A stretch of 27,328 nt of DNA from Candidatus Gastranaerophilales bacterium (lineage in GTDB: Bacteria; Cyanobacteriota; Vampirovibrionia; Gastranaerophilales; Gastranaerophilaceae): contig CAJULR010000045.1 of the NCBI GenBank assembly GCA_910587375.1, positions 1 to 27,328 of the forward strand, given 5' to 3'. Position 1 is the stretch's first letter. Every line of letters starts with the position of its first letter. The notes under the pieces are model-generated. The model did not search any database. It saw nothing but the letters and a program-made list of their open reading frames with translations, and was not told the DNA's origin. The position numbers were made by a program, and so were the translations under genes. This document shows positions 15,717 through 23,470 of the stretch, in pieces.

Positions 15717-15803
15717 AGAGTGTTAAGGCCCAAGGGTTTTAACAGATAGAAAAAATTCAAATCGTCAGGTAAAGATTACATTTTGTAATTTTATTGCCGA
15801 ATT
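15717..15803 (+). repeat. Leader element shared by both cassette loci (copy B)
   Basis: It aligns with 1832-1917: AGAGTGTTAA, GGTTTTAACAGA, TTCAAATCGTC (15756-15766) and TGCCGAATT (15795-15803) are in the same order and spacing. The hairpin ATTACA-TTT-TGTAAT (15775-15789) takes the place of ACCGTT-AAAT-AACGGT. The rest of the gap to 15908 holds further small inverted repeats, such as ATCGG/CCGAT and GCCTT/AAGGC, but no gene that I can recognise. Confidence 0.55.
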
Positions 15804-15908
15804 TTAAAATAAGCCTTTTAAGGCGCCTTTGAAGCACATCAAAGACAGTTAAAATCGGCTGCCGCCCGATAAAGTTTATGTTATCAGGTTGAATTATTTA
15901 CCTTTTAG

Positions 15909-16168
15909 ACACAGCCGCACGTTGAAAAGTTGGTTTGTATCAAGCTCTGTGACAGAGATTCAGGTTACGGCGCCTTGCGGTGCTACTGGTACGACGGCTG
16001 CCCGGGCGCAAATAACAGCCGCTGCTACCCGTACAACGTATGGTCAGGCACGCTTAACAGCGGCACTAACTATGTGAACCACAATCTGAATAGTGGTACG
16101 TTCAACGGTCCATATAACAATGCCTATACCTTTGCTTTTTCTGTGCGCTGTGTCCTGGATTTGAACAA
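15909..16168 (+). pseudogene. Variable C-terminal cassette B1
   Basis: This is the most complete copy of the array. The frame opens after a TAG at 15906-15908 and has no ATG. It reads KLCDRDSGYGALRC, GCPGANNSRCYP, YNVWSGT, NLNSGTF and AFSVRCVLDLN. Compared with cassette A, cysteines, glycines and the WSG and SGTF motifs are kept. Pairs of codons between them differ, for example NY against YN after CYP, and YWYD against QNRS after the second Cys. It runs without a stop into cassette B2 in the wrong frame. It has no promoter, ribosome site or secretion signal. Confidence 0.7.
16143..16165 (+). repeat. Invariant 23-bp 3' block, cassette B1
   Basis: Identical at all 23 bases to the block at 2237-2259, including synonymous sites. 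Confidence 0.9.
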
Positions 16169-16172
16169 CAAA

Positions 16173-16329
16173 CGCTACAGACAGCATGCCCGTACTTCGT
16201 ATGGTCAGGCGAGCCCACAAGTGGCAGTAATCATTATAACTACTACTTGCAGAGTGGGACGTTTACCTATAACGGCACTAACTCTTATACCTTCGCCTTT
16301 GGTGTGCGCTGTGTCCTGGATTTGAAGTA
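16173..16329 (+). pseudogene. Variable C-terminal cassette B2 (5'-truncated, frame-shifted)
   Basis: It begins near the CYP position and reads, in a frame different from B1, CPYFVWSGEPTSGSNHY, then NYYLQSGTF and AFGVRCVLDLK. It joins B1 directly after the conserved block. The first half of the domain is missing. Confidence 0.68.
16304..16326 (+). repeat. Invariant 23-bp 3' block, cassette B2
   Basis: Identical at all 23 bases to the block at 2237-2259. Confidence 0.9.
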
Positions 16330-16345
16330 TAGAGATAACTGCTGA

Positions 16346-16572
16346 CAGCTCTGTGACTACAATTCAGGTAAGGGCGCCTTGCAGTGCGCGAATTACGGCG
16401 GCTGCCCGGGCTCCAACAATGGCAACTGCTACCCGATGCACTTATGGACAGGCGAGGTTTATAGCGGCAGTAAATACCGCGACGGTTATTTGAATAGTGG
16501 TACTTTCAACCCTAATAACAATAACCCCTCTACCCAAGCCTTTACTGTGCGCTGTGTCCTGGATTTGAACTG
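16346..16572 (+). pseudogene. Variable C-terminal cassette B3
   Basis: A nearly full-length copy begins right after an in-frame TGA (16343-16345). It reads LCDYNSGKGALQC, GGCPGSNNGNCYP, HLWTGEVYSGS, YLNSGTF and AFTVRCVLDLN. There is no start codon or ribosome site for the full segment. The frame continues briefly into B4 and ends at a TAA. Confidence 0.7.
16547..16569 (+). repeat. Invariant 23-bp 3' block, cassette B3
   Basis: Identical at all 23 bases to the block at 2237-2259. Confidence 0.9.
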
Positions 16573-16723
16573 CGGACAACTGCTACCCGCACCAGGTATG
16601 GTCAAGCACTAAGAGTGGCTCAGACTATTATAACAGCTATCTTAATAGTGGCACTTGGGGCACGCCTTACCTGATAGCCCCTACCTATGCCTTTGGTGTG
16701 CGCTGTGTCCTGGATTTGAACGA
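16573..16723 (+). pseudogene. Variable C-terminal cassette B4 (5'-truncated)
   Basis: It starts near the CYP position and reads CYPHQVWSSTKSGSDYY, YLNSGTW and YAFGVRCVLDLN. It is out of frame with B3. Its 3' end lies about 11 bases from the stop codon of the convergent TIGR04076 gene, with no terminator in between. Confidence 0.68.
16698..16720 (+). repeat. Invariant 23-bp 3' block, cassette B4
   Basis: Identical at all 23 bases to the block at 2237-2259. It is followed only by about a dozen bases before the next gene's stop. Confidence 0.9.
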
Positions 16724-16733
16724 AAAACGTAAG

Positions 16734-17084
16734 TTATCTTACAGGCGTATAGTCAATTTCAGATTCTTCTTCCGTTGCTTCAAGCTTAAAAATAACAGGC
16801 CTCAAACCGTCATTGCAGCTTACAATTGCAACATTTGGCTTTCTTATCCAATCTCCGTAATAAAAAAGTTCTTTTCCTGCACCATGAGAAAGGGCAAAAA
16901 CATATTGATATATGGCTTTCCAGGCTTCATCGCAAAACCCTTCAGGCTTTGCATAATCTGCATAGAAAACCTGCCCCTCTTTTAACATAGGACAAGCCTT
17001 TAAGCCTTCTGCACCGTATTCTTGTGCAAGTTCTTTATCAAGCGTTGTTTTTAAAACCGTAATTTTGACTTTTTTCATATACAC
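16734..17084 (-). CDS. TIGR04076 family protein
   Basis: This small cytoplasmic protein of unknown function has 116 residues, or 114 from the second Met, which is the more family-like start (MKKVKITVLKTTLDKELAQEYG). Family motifs are GLKACPMLKEGQVF, KPEGFCDEAWKAIYQYVFAL and VAIVSCNDGLRPVIFKLE. Conserved cysteines at about 31, 51 and 90 suggest a structural or metal role, but none is established. The ribosome site is weak. Its 3' end is pressed against cassette B4. Confidence 0.85.
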   Translation of the reverse strand: MYMKKVKITVLKTTLDKELAQEYGAEGLKACPMLKEGQVFYADYAKPEGFCDEAWKAIYQYVFALSHGAGKELFYYGDWIRKPNVAIVSCNDGLRPVIFKLEATEEESEIDYTPVR

Positions 17085-17142
17085 TTATCGTTATATACTC
17101 ATCATTTGAAAAAAACTTCAAAAATCATAGCATAAAAACTTT

Positions 17143-19380
17143 TTATTCAGTAACCTCTTCAAAAATAACAATAGAGTGCGGTTCTTGTTTGTATGATTTA
17201 GAACATTCAAAATCTACATCAAAAGAACGTTCAAAAGACGTGTCGCAAACCATTTTCCAAGCCTTGCCTTCATTGTTCTTTGGAAGTTTTATATCCAAAG
17301 GCTCATCATCACTAGAAATTGAAACAAATACAGGTTTTGAATCCCCAATTTTATATGACAATGTGTTAACATTTGTATCATTCCAATATTCAACATCACC
17401 ATCATCTGCAACACTGCCGTCTTTTTTATAGTATTCAATTTTAGAGTCTAAATCTCTAATGCGTTTGTGGCTTTTTCTAAATTTCATCATATTTGTTGAA
17501 AAATCATAAATGATATTCGAAACGCTGCCTTCGTTTTCAACACTTGAAAAATCAAGATAATTAACATCATTATCCAGATTATACGTATTTTCCATACCGT
17601 TTTTACTGTGGGCTATTAAATCGCCAATTTGAATCATGGGTGTCCCTTTGGATAACATCAAAAGTGCGACCTGTTTTTTCATTGCCCCGATTTGGCGCTT
17701 CTTATCTCCCCCAAAGTCTGTTGCATAGTGCCAAGAACCTTCGGGCGAATTTGTGGTGTTTGCGTCATAGAGGTTATAGCCATCATGGGAAAATACATAG
17801 TTTATAGACCTGCCGCGCTTTTTCAATATATCCGTTGTGCCTTCAAGAATGTTTCTTAAATCCTTCGGCGCAACTTTGTTTGGGAAGGTTGATTCGCGTT
17901 TTATTGTTTCCCTTGCAACATCGTTCCATTCAGACCAGTTTTCAGGAAAATGTCCTATTCTATAGCACCCTTCTCCGCCACATGTCCAAGGCTCCGCTAT
18001 TAAATAAATGCCATCCTCGGAAGAATCAGGAGGAACAACCTTAATTCCTCTTTCTTTCAGCATTGGAACAAGCTTTGCCGCCAAAGATTTTTCATCGTCA
18101 TATTGAACATTGCCTGAACTGTCTTTATCAAGAAGAGCGGCTGCAAGGTCAAAACGGAAAGCGTCAACCCCTTGTTTTGCCCAAAACGCAACAGAATCCG
18201 CAATTAATTCAGCAACTTCGCCGTCTGCTGTGTTTGTATCATTGCCACAGCCTGAATTTGAATTATACAGACCATCTTTTTGCTTATAATACATTTGATT
18301 GTCAATCAATGCATAGCTTAATTGCTTTGCATTATCCGGGTTGCCATTCTTTGTGGCGCCTTCCCCGGTGTGATTATACACAACATCCATACAAACTTTT
18401 ATATCTTCCCTGTGAAAAGCGTCTACCATTTCTCTGAATTCTTTCAGAGAATCGCCTGGGTTTTTGCCGTTAGAATATCTTTTTGCAGGAGCAAACTGCA
18501 AAAGAGGCATATATCCCCAATGGTTTCCAACACCTTCTTTATCATCAAATTCAGTCAAAGGAAGGAATTCAACCATTGTAATGCCCATATCTTTTATTTT
18601 TCCTGCAAGATTTTTCGCCCCAAGATATGTGCCTCTGCCTTCAACATCTTCATTTATGCTTAAATCTTTTATATGAACTTCGCCTATGATTTCATCATTC
18701 AAAGGCCTGTTTGACGCTTTTTTAATAGCCATATCAGAAGACAATGAAAAAACGCTTTTTGGTGCATATATGGCATTATCTTCAAAACAATTGTCCAAAG
18801 AAAAATAAACATCTGCGCCGCCAAAATCATTGTCTGAAGGCAGATGGCTTAATTCTTTTGCAAACGGGTCAAACGCAAGTTTATTCGGGTTAAAACGCGC
18901 ACCGTTTTCATCTCTTATGGCTTTAAAACCGCTTTTTGGGTTTTTAATGCTTCCATCTTCATTGAAAAAATCTTTATTGTATTCCCAATTTGGCCCAAAA
19001 ACCCTATAGCCATAATAAACAGGCTTTTTGGAATCAGCCTTTAAAGCAGCTTCCCATATTCCGTCCTTGTTTCTTTCCATTCTGATGACATTTTTTGGCT
19101 TTTCACCTTTTGGATTTTCAAAAGTACAAAGAAAAACATCTGTTGCATTTTTTGACGCAAGTTTAAAAACAATATTTCCGGTTTTCTCATCAAAATTGGC
19201 GCCAAGCCTTGTTTTATCCGTTGCCACAAACGAATGCTCTATTTTGCTGAATGGCGAAATATTGCTTATTTCATCTATGGGTTTTCGTTTTTCACCAAAA
19301 GAAATCGGGCAGGCCGCATTTGAATTTTTAATATTACGCACACCCGCTTGTTTGTTTAACGCGTCAATTGCTAAAATCAT
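17143..19380 (-). CDS. Glycogen-debranching/isoamylase-type GH13 enzyme
   Basis: It probably hydrolyses alpha-1,6 branch points of glycogen or a related glucan. Of 745 residues, the first 50 or so are an unassigned extension containing ISFGEK. A CBM48-like N-domain follows (GANFDEKTGNIVFKL to YYGYRVFGP, about 58-130). The GH13 barrel has motif I DVVYNHT (332-338), motif II GVDAFRFD with nucleophile Asp411, motif III LIAEPW with acid/base Glu463, and motif IV FSHDGYN with Asp533. The GMENTYNLDND segment replaces the GNNNAYCQDNE of GlgX and isoamylase. A short beta C-domain ends the protein. AAAGG about 10 bases before the ATG supports the start. It has no signal peptide, so it is likely cytoplasmic. 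Subfamily (GlgX or pullulanase-like) is not settled. Confidence 0.9.
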   Translation of the reverse strand: MILAIDALNKQAGVRNIKNSNAACPISFGEKRKPIDEISNISPFSKIEHSFVATDKTRLGANFDEKTGNIVFKLASKNATDVFLCTFENPKGEKPKNVIRMERNKDGIWEAALKADSKKPVYYGYRVFGPNWEYNKDFFNEDGSIKNPKSGFKAIRDENGARFNPNKLAFDPFAKELSHLPSDNDFGGADVYFSLDNCFEDNAIYAPKSVFSLSSDMAIKKASNRPLNDEIIGEVHIKDLSINEDVEGRGTYLGAKNLAGKIKDMGITMVEFLPLTEFDDKEGVGNHWGYMPLLQFAPAKRYSNGKNPGDSLKEFREMVDAFHREDIKVCMDVVYNHTGEGATKNGNPDNAKQLSYALIDNQMYYKQKDGLYNSNSGCGNDTNTADGEVAELIADSVAFWAKQGVDAFRFDLAAALLDKDSSGNVQYDDEKSLAAKLVPMLKERGIKVVPPDSSEDGIYLIAEPWTCGGEGCYRIGHFPENWSEWNDVARETIKRESTFPNKVAPKDLRNILEGTTDILKKRGRSINYVFSHDGYNLYDANTTNSPEGSWHYATDFGGDKKRQIGAMKKQVALLMLSKGTPMIQIGDLIAHSKNGMENTYNLDNDVNYLDFSSVENEGSVSNIIYDFSTNMMKFRKSHKRIRDLDSKIEYYKKDGSVADDGDVEYWNDTNVNTLSYKIGDSKPVFVSISSDDEPLDIKLPKNNEGKAWKMVCDTSFERSFDVDFECSKSYKQEPHSIVIFEEVTE

Positions 19381-19444
19381 TAATTAATGCCTTTTTTACT
19401 CTTACTTATAGTTCTAAAAATCAAAAATAAAAATATTTGCGCTT

Positions 19445-19485
19445 TTAAAAAAAGCGGGTAAACATAAATTTACCCGCTTAAAAAA
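19445..19485 (-). terminator. Rho-independent terminator of groESL
   Basis: An 11-bp stem, AAGCGGGTAAA (19452-19462) with TTTACCCGCTT (19469-19479), has a 6-base loop. On the minus strand it is followed by a run of seven T residues. It lies 225 bases beyond the groEL stop, with the repeat-rich insert in between. Confidence 0.88.
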
Positions 19486-19499
19486 TAATTTTGTCTTGG

Positions 19500-19578
19500 A
19501 ATATTTCGGGTTCACGGCCTTCATCAGACTGTTCACAGGCAGCGTCCGGCTTCGCCTGCTACGCCCCGAAAATCCTGC
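19500..19578. repeat. GC-rich palindromic repeat tract after groEL
   Basis: The tract contains CAGGCGAAGCCGG and GCCTGTGAAC on the minus strand, in the style of the 40-bp repeats at 2839 and 4926 but not a close copy. A short direct repeat, GTAGCAGG, occurs twice near its right end. No gene is supported here. Confidence 0.45.
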
Positions 19579-19594
19579 TACATCATTCCGCCCA
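19579..19594. repeat. 16-bp direct repeat of the groEL 3' end (distal copy)
   Basis: Identical over 16 bases to 19706-19721. On the minus strand both encode GGMM and a stop (TAG here, TAA in the live copy). Confidence 0.88.
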
Positions 19595-19705
19595 CGGTAC
19601 GGCCTTACATATAGCTCCGCCAAACTCCTCGTTTGCCGAAGCTATATTTCGCACACCATCGGGTCATTCGTAAAAATCTACAGTACACAAGTACTGTACG
19701 ATTTT
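19595..19705. mobile_element. 111-bp palindrome-rich insert flanked by the 16-bp direct repeats
   Basis: Two large hairpins fill most of it. One has 17-base arms at 19609-19625 and 19631-19647 with 2 mismatches. The other, at 19672-19706, pairs AAAAATC and ACAGTAC with GTACTGT and GATTTTT with a small bulge. The flanking repeats look like a target duplication, so a MITE-like element is possible. There is no terminal inverted repeat that I can define and no transposase, so a local duplication is also possible. Confidence 0.45.
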
Positions 19706-21351
19706 TACATCATTCCGCCCATTCCGCCCATGCCGGACATATCAGGCATTGCAGGTTTGGATTCTTCAGGAATGTCTACAACTGCAGCTTCTGTTGTCAA
19801 TAACATTGAAGCAACGCTTGCAGCATTTTCTAAAGCAGAACGTGTAACCTTTGCAGGGTCAACAATTCCAGCTTTGAACATATCTACAAACTGGTTATTG
19901 AGCGCGTCATAACCGTATGCACCAGCTTCTTTTCTTACAGCGTCAACGATTACATCACCCTTTGCACCGGCATTATTTGCAATTAAGTTCAAAGGAATGT
20001 CAAGCGCTGCAGTCAATATTTTGTAGCCGATTTTTTCATCGTCAGAACCAAAGTTTTTGTTTGCAATCTCTTTTTCAAGATGTTGTTGAACACGAACAAG
20101 CGCAACGCCGCCGCCAGGAACTATGCCTTCTTCTTGAGCAGCACGTGTAGCGTTAAGTGCGTCTTCAATTCTTAATTTTGATTCTTTTAATTCAACTTCA
20201 GAAGCTGCACCAACTTCGATTACGGCAACACCGCCAGAAAGTTTTGCAATTCTTTCTTGAAGTTTTTCTTTATCATATTCTGAATCTGAAGCTTCCATTT
20301 GTTTTTTAAGAAGTTTAACTCTTTCTTCAACTGCAGCCTTTGTTTCAGAACCAACAACAATTGTTGTTTCATCTTTTGTAACAGCAACTCTTCTTGCACG
20401 GCCAAGCATTTGAACAGTAATATTTTCAAGCTTAATACCGAGTTCTTCGGTGAACATTTGACCACCGGTTAAAACTGCAATATCTTCAAGCATTGCTTTT
20501 CTTCTGTCACCAAAACCGGGAGCCTTAACGGCAACTGCTCTTAACACTTTTCTCATTGTGTTAACAACAAGCGTTGCAAGGGCTTCGCCTTCAATGTCTT
20601 CTGCAATAATTAAAAGTGATTTACCATCACGTGCAACTTGTTCCAATATCGGAACTAAATCAGCAATGAGGTTAATTTTTTTGTTTACACAAAGAACATA
20701 AGCGTCTTCTAAAACTGCTTCCATTCTTTCAGGGTCTGTAATGAAGTATGGTGAAATGTAGCCTTTGTCAAACTGCATACCTTCAACAATTTTCTTATCA
20801 GTTCCGAAAGTTTTGGATTCTTCAACAGTAATAACACCATCTGTTCCAACTGCTTCCATACAATCTGCGATTAAGTTTCCGATAAATTCGTTGTTTCCTG
20901 CTGAAATTGAAGCAACTTGTGCTCTCATTTCTTTTGAATCAACAGGTTTTGACATATTTTTAATTTCAGAAATTGCTTCTTCAACAGCTTTGTTAATACC
21001 TTTTTTAATGCCCATCGGGTTTGCGCCGGCTGTAAGGTTTTTCAAGCCTTCTTTAAAGATTGCTTGTGCCAAAACAGAAGCGGTTGTTGTGCCGTCCCCT
21101 GCAACGTCGTTTGTTTTTGAAGAAACATCTTTTAAAAGCTGTGCACCAGCATTTTCAAGCGGACATTGCAATTCGATTTCTTTTGCAATCGTTACACCGT
21201 CGTTTACAATTTGCGGTGAACCGTATTTTTTACCGATAATAACGTTTCTGCCTTTAGGCCCAAGGGTAACTTTAACGGCATTTGCCACTTCGTTAACACC
21301 TTTTAAAAGGCTTTCTCTGGCGTCTGTGTCAAATATAATTTTCTTTGCCAT
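19705..21351 (-). CDS. groEL: Chaperonin GroEL (60 kDa)
   Basis: GroEL forms the double-ring ATP-driven folding chamber with GroES. The 548-residue protein is full length: AKKIIFDTDARE start, GPKGRNVIIGKKYGSP, the ATP motif VAGDGTTTASVLAQ, the apical domain with GFGDRRKAMLEDIAVLTGG, AAVEERV, and GIVPGGGVAL. The C-terminal tail is the usual MSGMGGMGGMM. GGAG at 21361-21364 is a good ribosome site. It lies 58 bases after groES. I find no CIRCE operator (TTAGCACTC inverted repeat) upstream of groES. The 3' end is duplicated 127 bp downstream. Confidence 0.98.
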   Translation of the reverse strand: MAKKIIFDTDARESLLKGVNEVANAVKVTLGPKGRNVIIGKKYGSPQIVNDGVTIAKEIELQCPLENAGAQLLKDVSSKTNDVAGDGTTTASVLAQAIFKEGLKNLTAGANPMGIKKGINKAVEEAISEIKNMSKPVDSKEMRAQVASISAGNNEFIGNLIADCMEAVGTDGVITVEESKTFGTDKKIVEGMQFDKGYISPYFITDPERMEAVLEDAYVLCVNKKINLIADLVPILEQVARDGKSLLIIAEDIEGEALATLVVNTMRKVLRAVAVKAPGFGDRRKAMLEDIAVLTGGQMFTEELGIKLENITVQMLGRARRVAVTKDETTIVVGSETKAAVEERVKLLKKQMEASDSEYDKEKLQERIAKLSGGVAVIEVGAASEVELKESKLRIEDALNATRAAQEEGIVPGGGVALVRVQQHLEKEIANKNFGSDDEKIGYKILTAALDIPLNLIANNAGAKGDVIVDAVRKEAGAYGYDALNNQFVDMFKAGIVDPAKVTRSALENAASVASMLLTTEAAVVDIPEESKPAMPDMSGMGGMGGMM

Positions 21352-21409
21352 AATATTTTTCTCCTATAAGTTCTCTAATGGTTACTTTAAAGTTTTGTAC
21401 CTGCATTTT

Positions 21410-21697
21410 TTACTCGATTATTGCAAGTACATCTTTTACTGATAAAATTTTATATTCAACGTTTTCAACTTTTACATCCGTTCCTGAATATTTAGCATAT
21501 AAAACTTTATCACCAATTTTTACTTCCATATCTTCTTTGTTTCCGGAATCTAAAGTTTTGCCGGGGCCAACTGCAACAACTTCGCCCTTTTGCGGTTTTT
21601 CTTTTGCAGAATCAGGAATAAAAATTCCGCCTTGAGTTTTTTCAGCGTCGTCAATAACTTTAATTACGATTCTATCGCCCAATGGTTTAAGTGTCAT
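21410..21697 (-). CDS. groES: Co-chaperonin GroES (10 kDa)
   Basis: GroES is the heptameric lid of GroEL. The 95-residue protein starts MTLKPLGDRIVIKVIDDAEKT and has the mobile loop with GGIFIPDSAKEKPQ, then GEVVAVGPGK, IGDKVLYAKYSGTDVK and the ending ILSVKDVLAIIE. GGAGG (21706-21710) lies 8 bases before the ATG. It is the first gene of the groESL operon. Confidence 0.98.
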   Translation of the reverse strand: MTLKPLGDRIVIKVIDDAEKTQGGIFIPDSAKEKPQKGEVVAVGPGKTLDSGNKEDMEVKIGDKVLYAKYSGTDVKVENVEYKILSVKDVLAIIE

Positions 21698-21771
21698 AAT
21701 AATATCCTCCTAATTTCCTAATTTACATGATTTTATACCCCAATAATATATGAAAATTAAAATTTCAAGAG

Positions 21772-21796
21772 AATAATTAACAAAAAATTAATTATT
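21772..21796. promoter_or_regulatory. AT-only inverted repeat upstream of groES
   Basis: AATAATTAA and TTAATTATT form a perfect 9-bp stem around a 7-base loop, 75-100 bases upstream of the groES start. It could be a weak terminator for the upstream metallopeptidase gene or an operator for groESL. Its AT-only make-up makes chance possible. Confidence 0.35.
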
Positions 21797-21829
21797 TGTT
21801 TTTTGAAAATTTTATATAAACCTGTTTTT

Positions 21830-23410
21830 TTAAAACATTTTTTGCCCTATATAAGCAAGGGTTCTTGGAAAATACCTGAAAAGCAATTGCGAGCGCATTG
21901 AGCCGGTGCAGCCCGCAAAAACGAGGTTTGCCTCTGCAACAATTTCATCCAAGCCTGAAAACAGGTGCACCATATCATCTGCGCCGGCAGAATATGTATA
22001 CTCTTTGTTAAATACTTCTTCTTCCTGTTCGAAAATTTTAAATAAATCTTTATCCTTGCTTAATTGAAGCCTTGTTATATCAATAGCATGTCCCACTTCA
22101 TGTGCGATAATTGCAGTATCATCATTCGTCCATAAAGTTGCTGCATTATCATCCCAACGGAAAAATGTGTCACATAATTCCCATTTTTTAGCCACATCAA
22201 GGTTGTAAACAGTGTCTAAGGGAAGTTTTTTTGCAATATTCCATGTATCGTCAATATTGGAAGGATTTGCAATCGAACTTATGTCTATAGTTTTATCATT
22301 AATTGTTATTATTTTTTCTTTATCGTCAAATTCTGCCGTGAATTCTCTCCCGTTTACGATTTCAAAAATTATATTATCGGAAAGTTTTTTTCTTGTTCTT
22401 TTAAAAGAATAAAACGGCGTTTCTATCGAATATTCTGCACCTTCCTTATTTTCAACATATTTTCTTTTTATATCGCCAAAATTTTCTTCATATATTAAAT
22501 TCCCATCAACATTCCTCAGCGCTTTAGATAACGCTTCGCCGCCCTTTACCCTTCCCTGTTTTATCTCTTCGAGCATATCCAAAGAACAATCATAATCAGA
22601 AAGCTGATATTTAATACAATCGTAATTTCCGGGAATAACAGGTGATTTTTTTGTATGAATAATTTGTTCACTTGAAACTTCAAATTGTTCTACAATATTA
22701 TCTTTGTCAGCTTTTGTGCAGAATGTTTTATCACCGCCTATAAAGTGGCTTTCCACAGTTCCGTCATCACATTTTTCAAACCTTTGTGCAAAAACATCTC
22801 CATTTTCATCAACACGCTTAATTATTGTAACATATCTGGTATCGGTGTTTTCATCCTTAACAGGTTTAAATCCGTCAGTTTTAAAACTCAAAATAATAGC
22901 AGCACTTTTATTTTTAAAAGCACCGCATGCTACATGTACATCAAAAAGTTTGCTTTTATAATTTTCGGGCAAGGTTTCAACTTTACCCAGTTCGTTTGAT
23001 ATGCTTTTTAATTGGCTTGGAGTAAGATTCAGTGCATTCATTATTTCTGACGAATCGACACCATACTCCAAAAAGGTTTTCACATAATCATCAAATTGTT
23101 CTTCCCTGCACAAATCTAAAATGCAGTTTGTTACAGAAGTGCTTTTGCCTTTACAAAAATCGAGAACTTCAAGCACGCGTTCAAATTCTTTATCACCATC
23201 AAATCCAAGCACTTTAAAAATAGTATTATTATCAGCCCCTTTTTCTTCTAGAATTCTAATTTTGTCTTCATCGGTATATTTTTGGGGCTGTTTTTCAAAC
23301 TTATCGGCAAAATGGCGCGAATTAAAGTTTCGCGGCCTCAGAAGCTGAAACCCTGGTTTTGTAATATTGTAATTCTGAATAAAATTTTTAGGGAGAAAGG
23401 CTGTTTCCAT
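21830..23410 (-). CDS. Putative zinc metallopeptidase with HExxH motif
   Basis: The 526-residue protein has no signal peptide that I can see and a large N-terminal part (about 1-400) that I do not recognise: helical up to about 150, then beta-rich. The C-terminus has a zincin motif, IIAHEVGHAID, with His437 and His441 as zinc ligands and Glu438 as catalyst. About 48 residues later DEIVAEANLVF offers Glu489 (or Glu493) as third ligand. The ExxAE form resembles the anthrax-lethal-factor/Pro-Pro-endopeptidase type of gluzincin. Substrate is unknown. The start ATG at 23410 has only a weak ribosome site. It lies 132 bases upstream of groES on the same strand. Confidence 0.62.
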   Translation of the reverse strand: METAFLPKNFIQNYNITKPGFQLLRPRNFNSRHFADKFEKQPQKYTDEDKIRILEEKGADNNTIFKVLGFDGDKEFERVLEVLDFCKGKSTSVTNCILDLCREEQFDDYVKTFLEYGVDSSEIMNALNLTPSQLKSISNELGKVETLPENYKSKLFDVHVACGAFKNKSAAIILSFKTDGFKPVKDENTDTRYVTIIKRVDENGDVFAQRFEKCDDGTVESHFIGGDKTFCTKADKDNIVEQFEVSSEQIIHTKKSPVIPGNYDCIKYQLSDYDCSLDMLEEIKQGRVKGGEALSKALRNVDGNLIYEENFGDIKRKYVENKEGAEYSIETPFYSFKRTRKKLSDNIIFEIVNGREFTAEFDDKEKIITINDKTIDISSIANPSNIDDTWNIAKKLPLDTVYNLDVAKKWELCDTFFRWDDNAATLWTNDDTAIIAHEVGHAIDITRLQLSKDKDLFKIFEQEEEVFNKEYTYSAGADDMVHLFSGLDEIVAEANLVFAGCTGSMRSQLLFRYFPRTLAYIGQKMF

Positions 23411-23470
23411 AATTTTTATAAAACATAAACCCTAAAAAGATTGCCTTAAAATTTTATTCGCAAAATTCTT

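Noticed and set aside
15889..16723. CRISPR array or integron cassette array
   Set aside because: Repeats are spaced irregularly at 138-243 bp, with homologous, not unrelated, sequence between them. There is no cas gene, no integrase and no attC-like site after each unit.
15658..16733. A complete diversity-generating retroelement
   Set aside because: No reverse transcriptase, Avd gene or template repeat can be found in any frame of the window; only target-like ends are present.
19496..19912. Plus-strand open frame across the repeat tract and groEL end
   Set aside because: It is made of palindromic repeat sequence plus groEL antisense. Repeats of this kind often yield spurious frames.
20765..21442. 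225-codon plus-strand open frame over groEL
   Set aside because: It is antisense to groEL and arises from its codon bias; there is no homology and no ribosome site.
21698..21829. CIRCE/HrcA operator before groESL
   Set aside because: No TTAGCACTC/GAGTGCTAA inverted repeat is present. The only inverted repeat is AT-only. A CTTGAAA box on the minus strand lacks a matching heat-shock -10.
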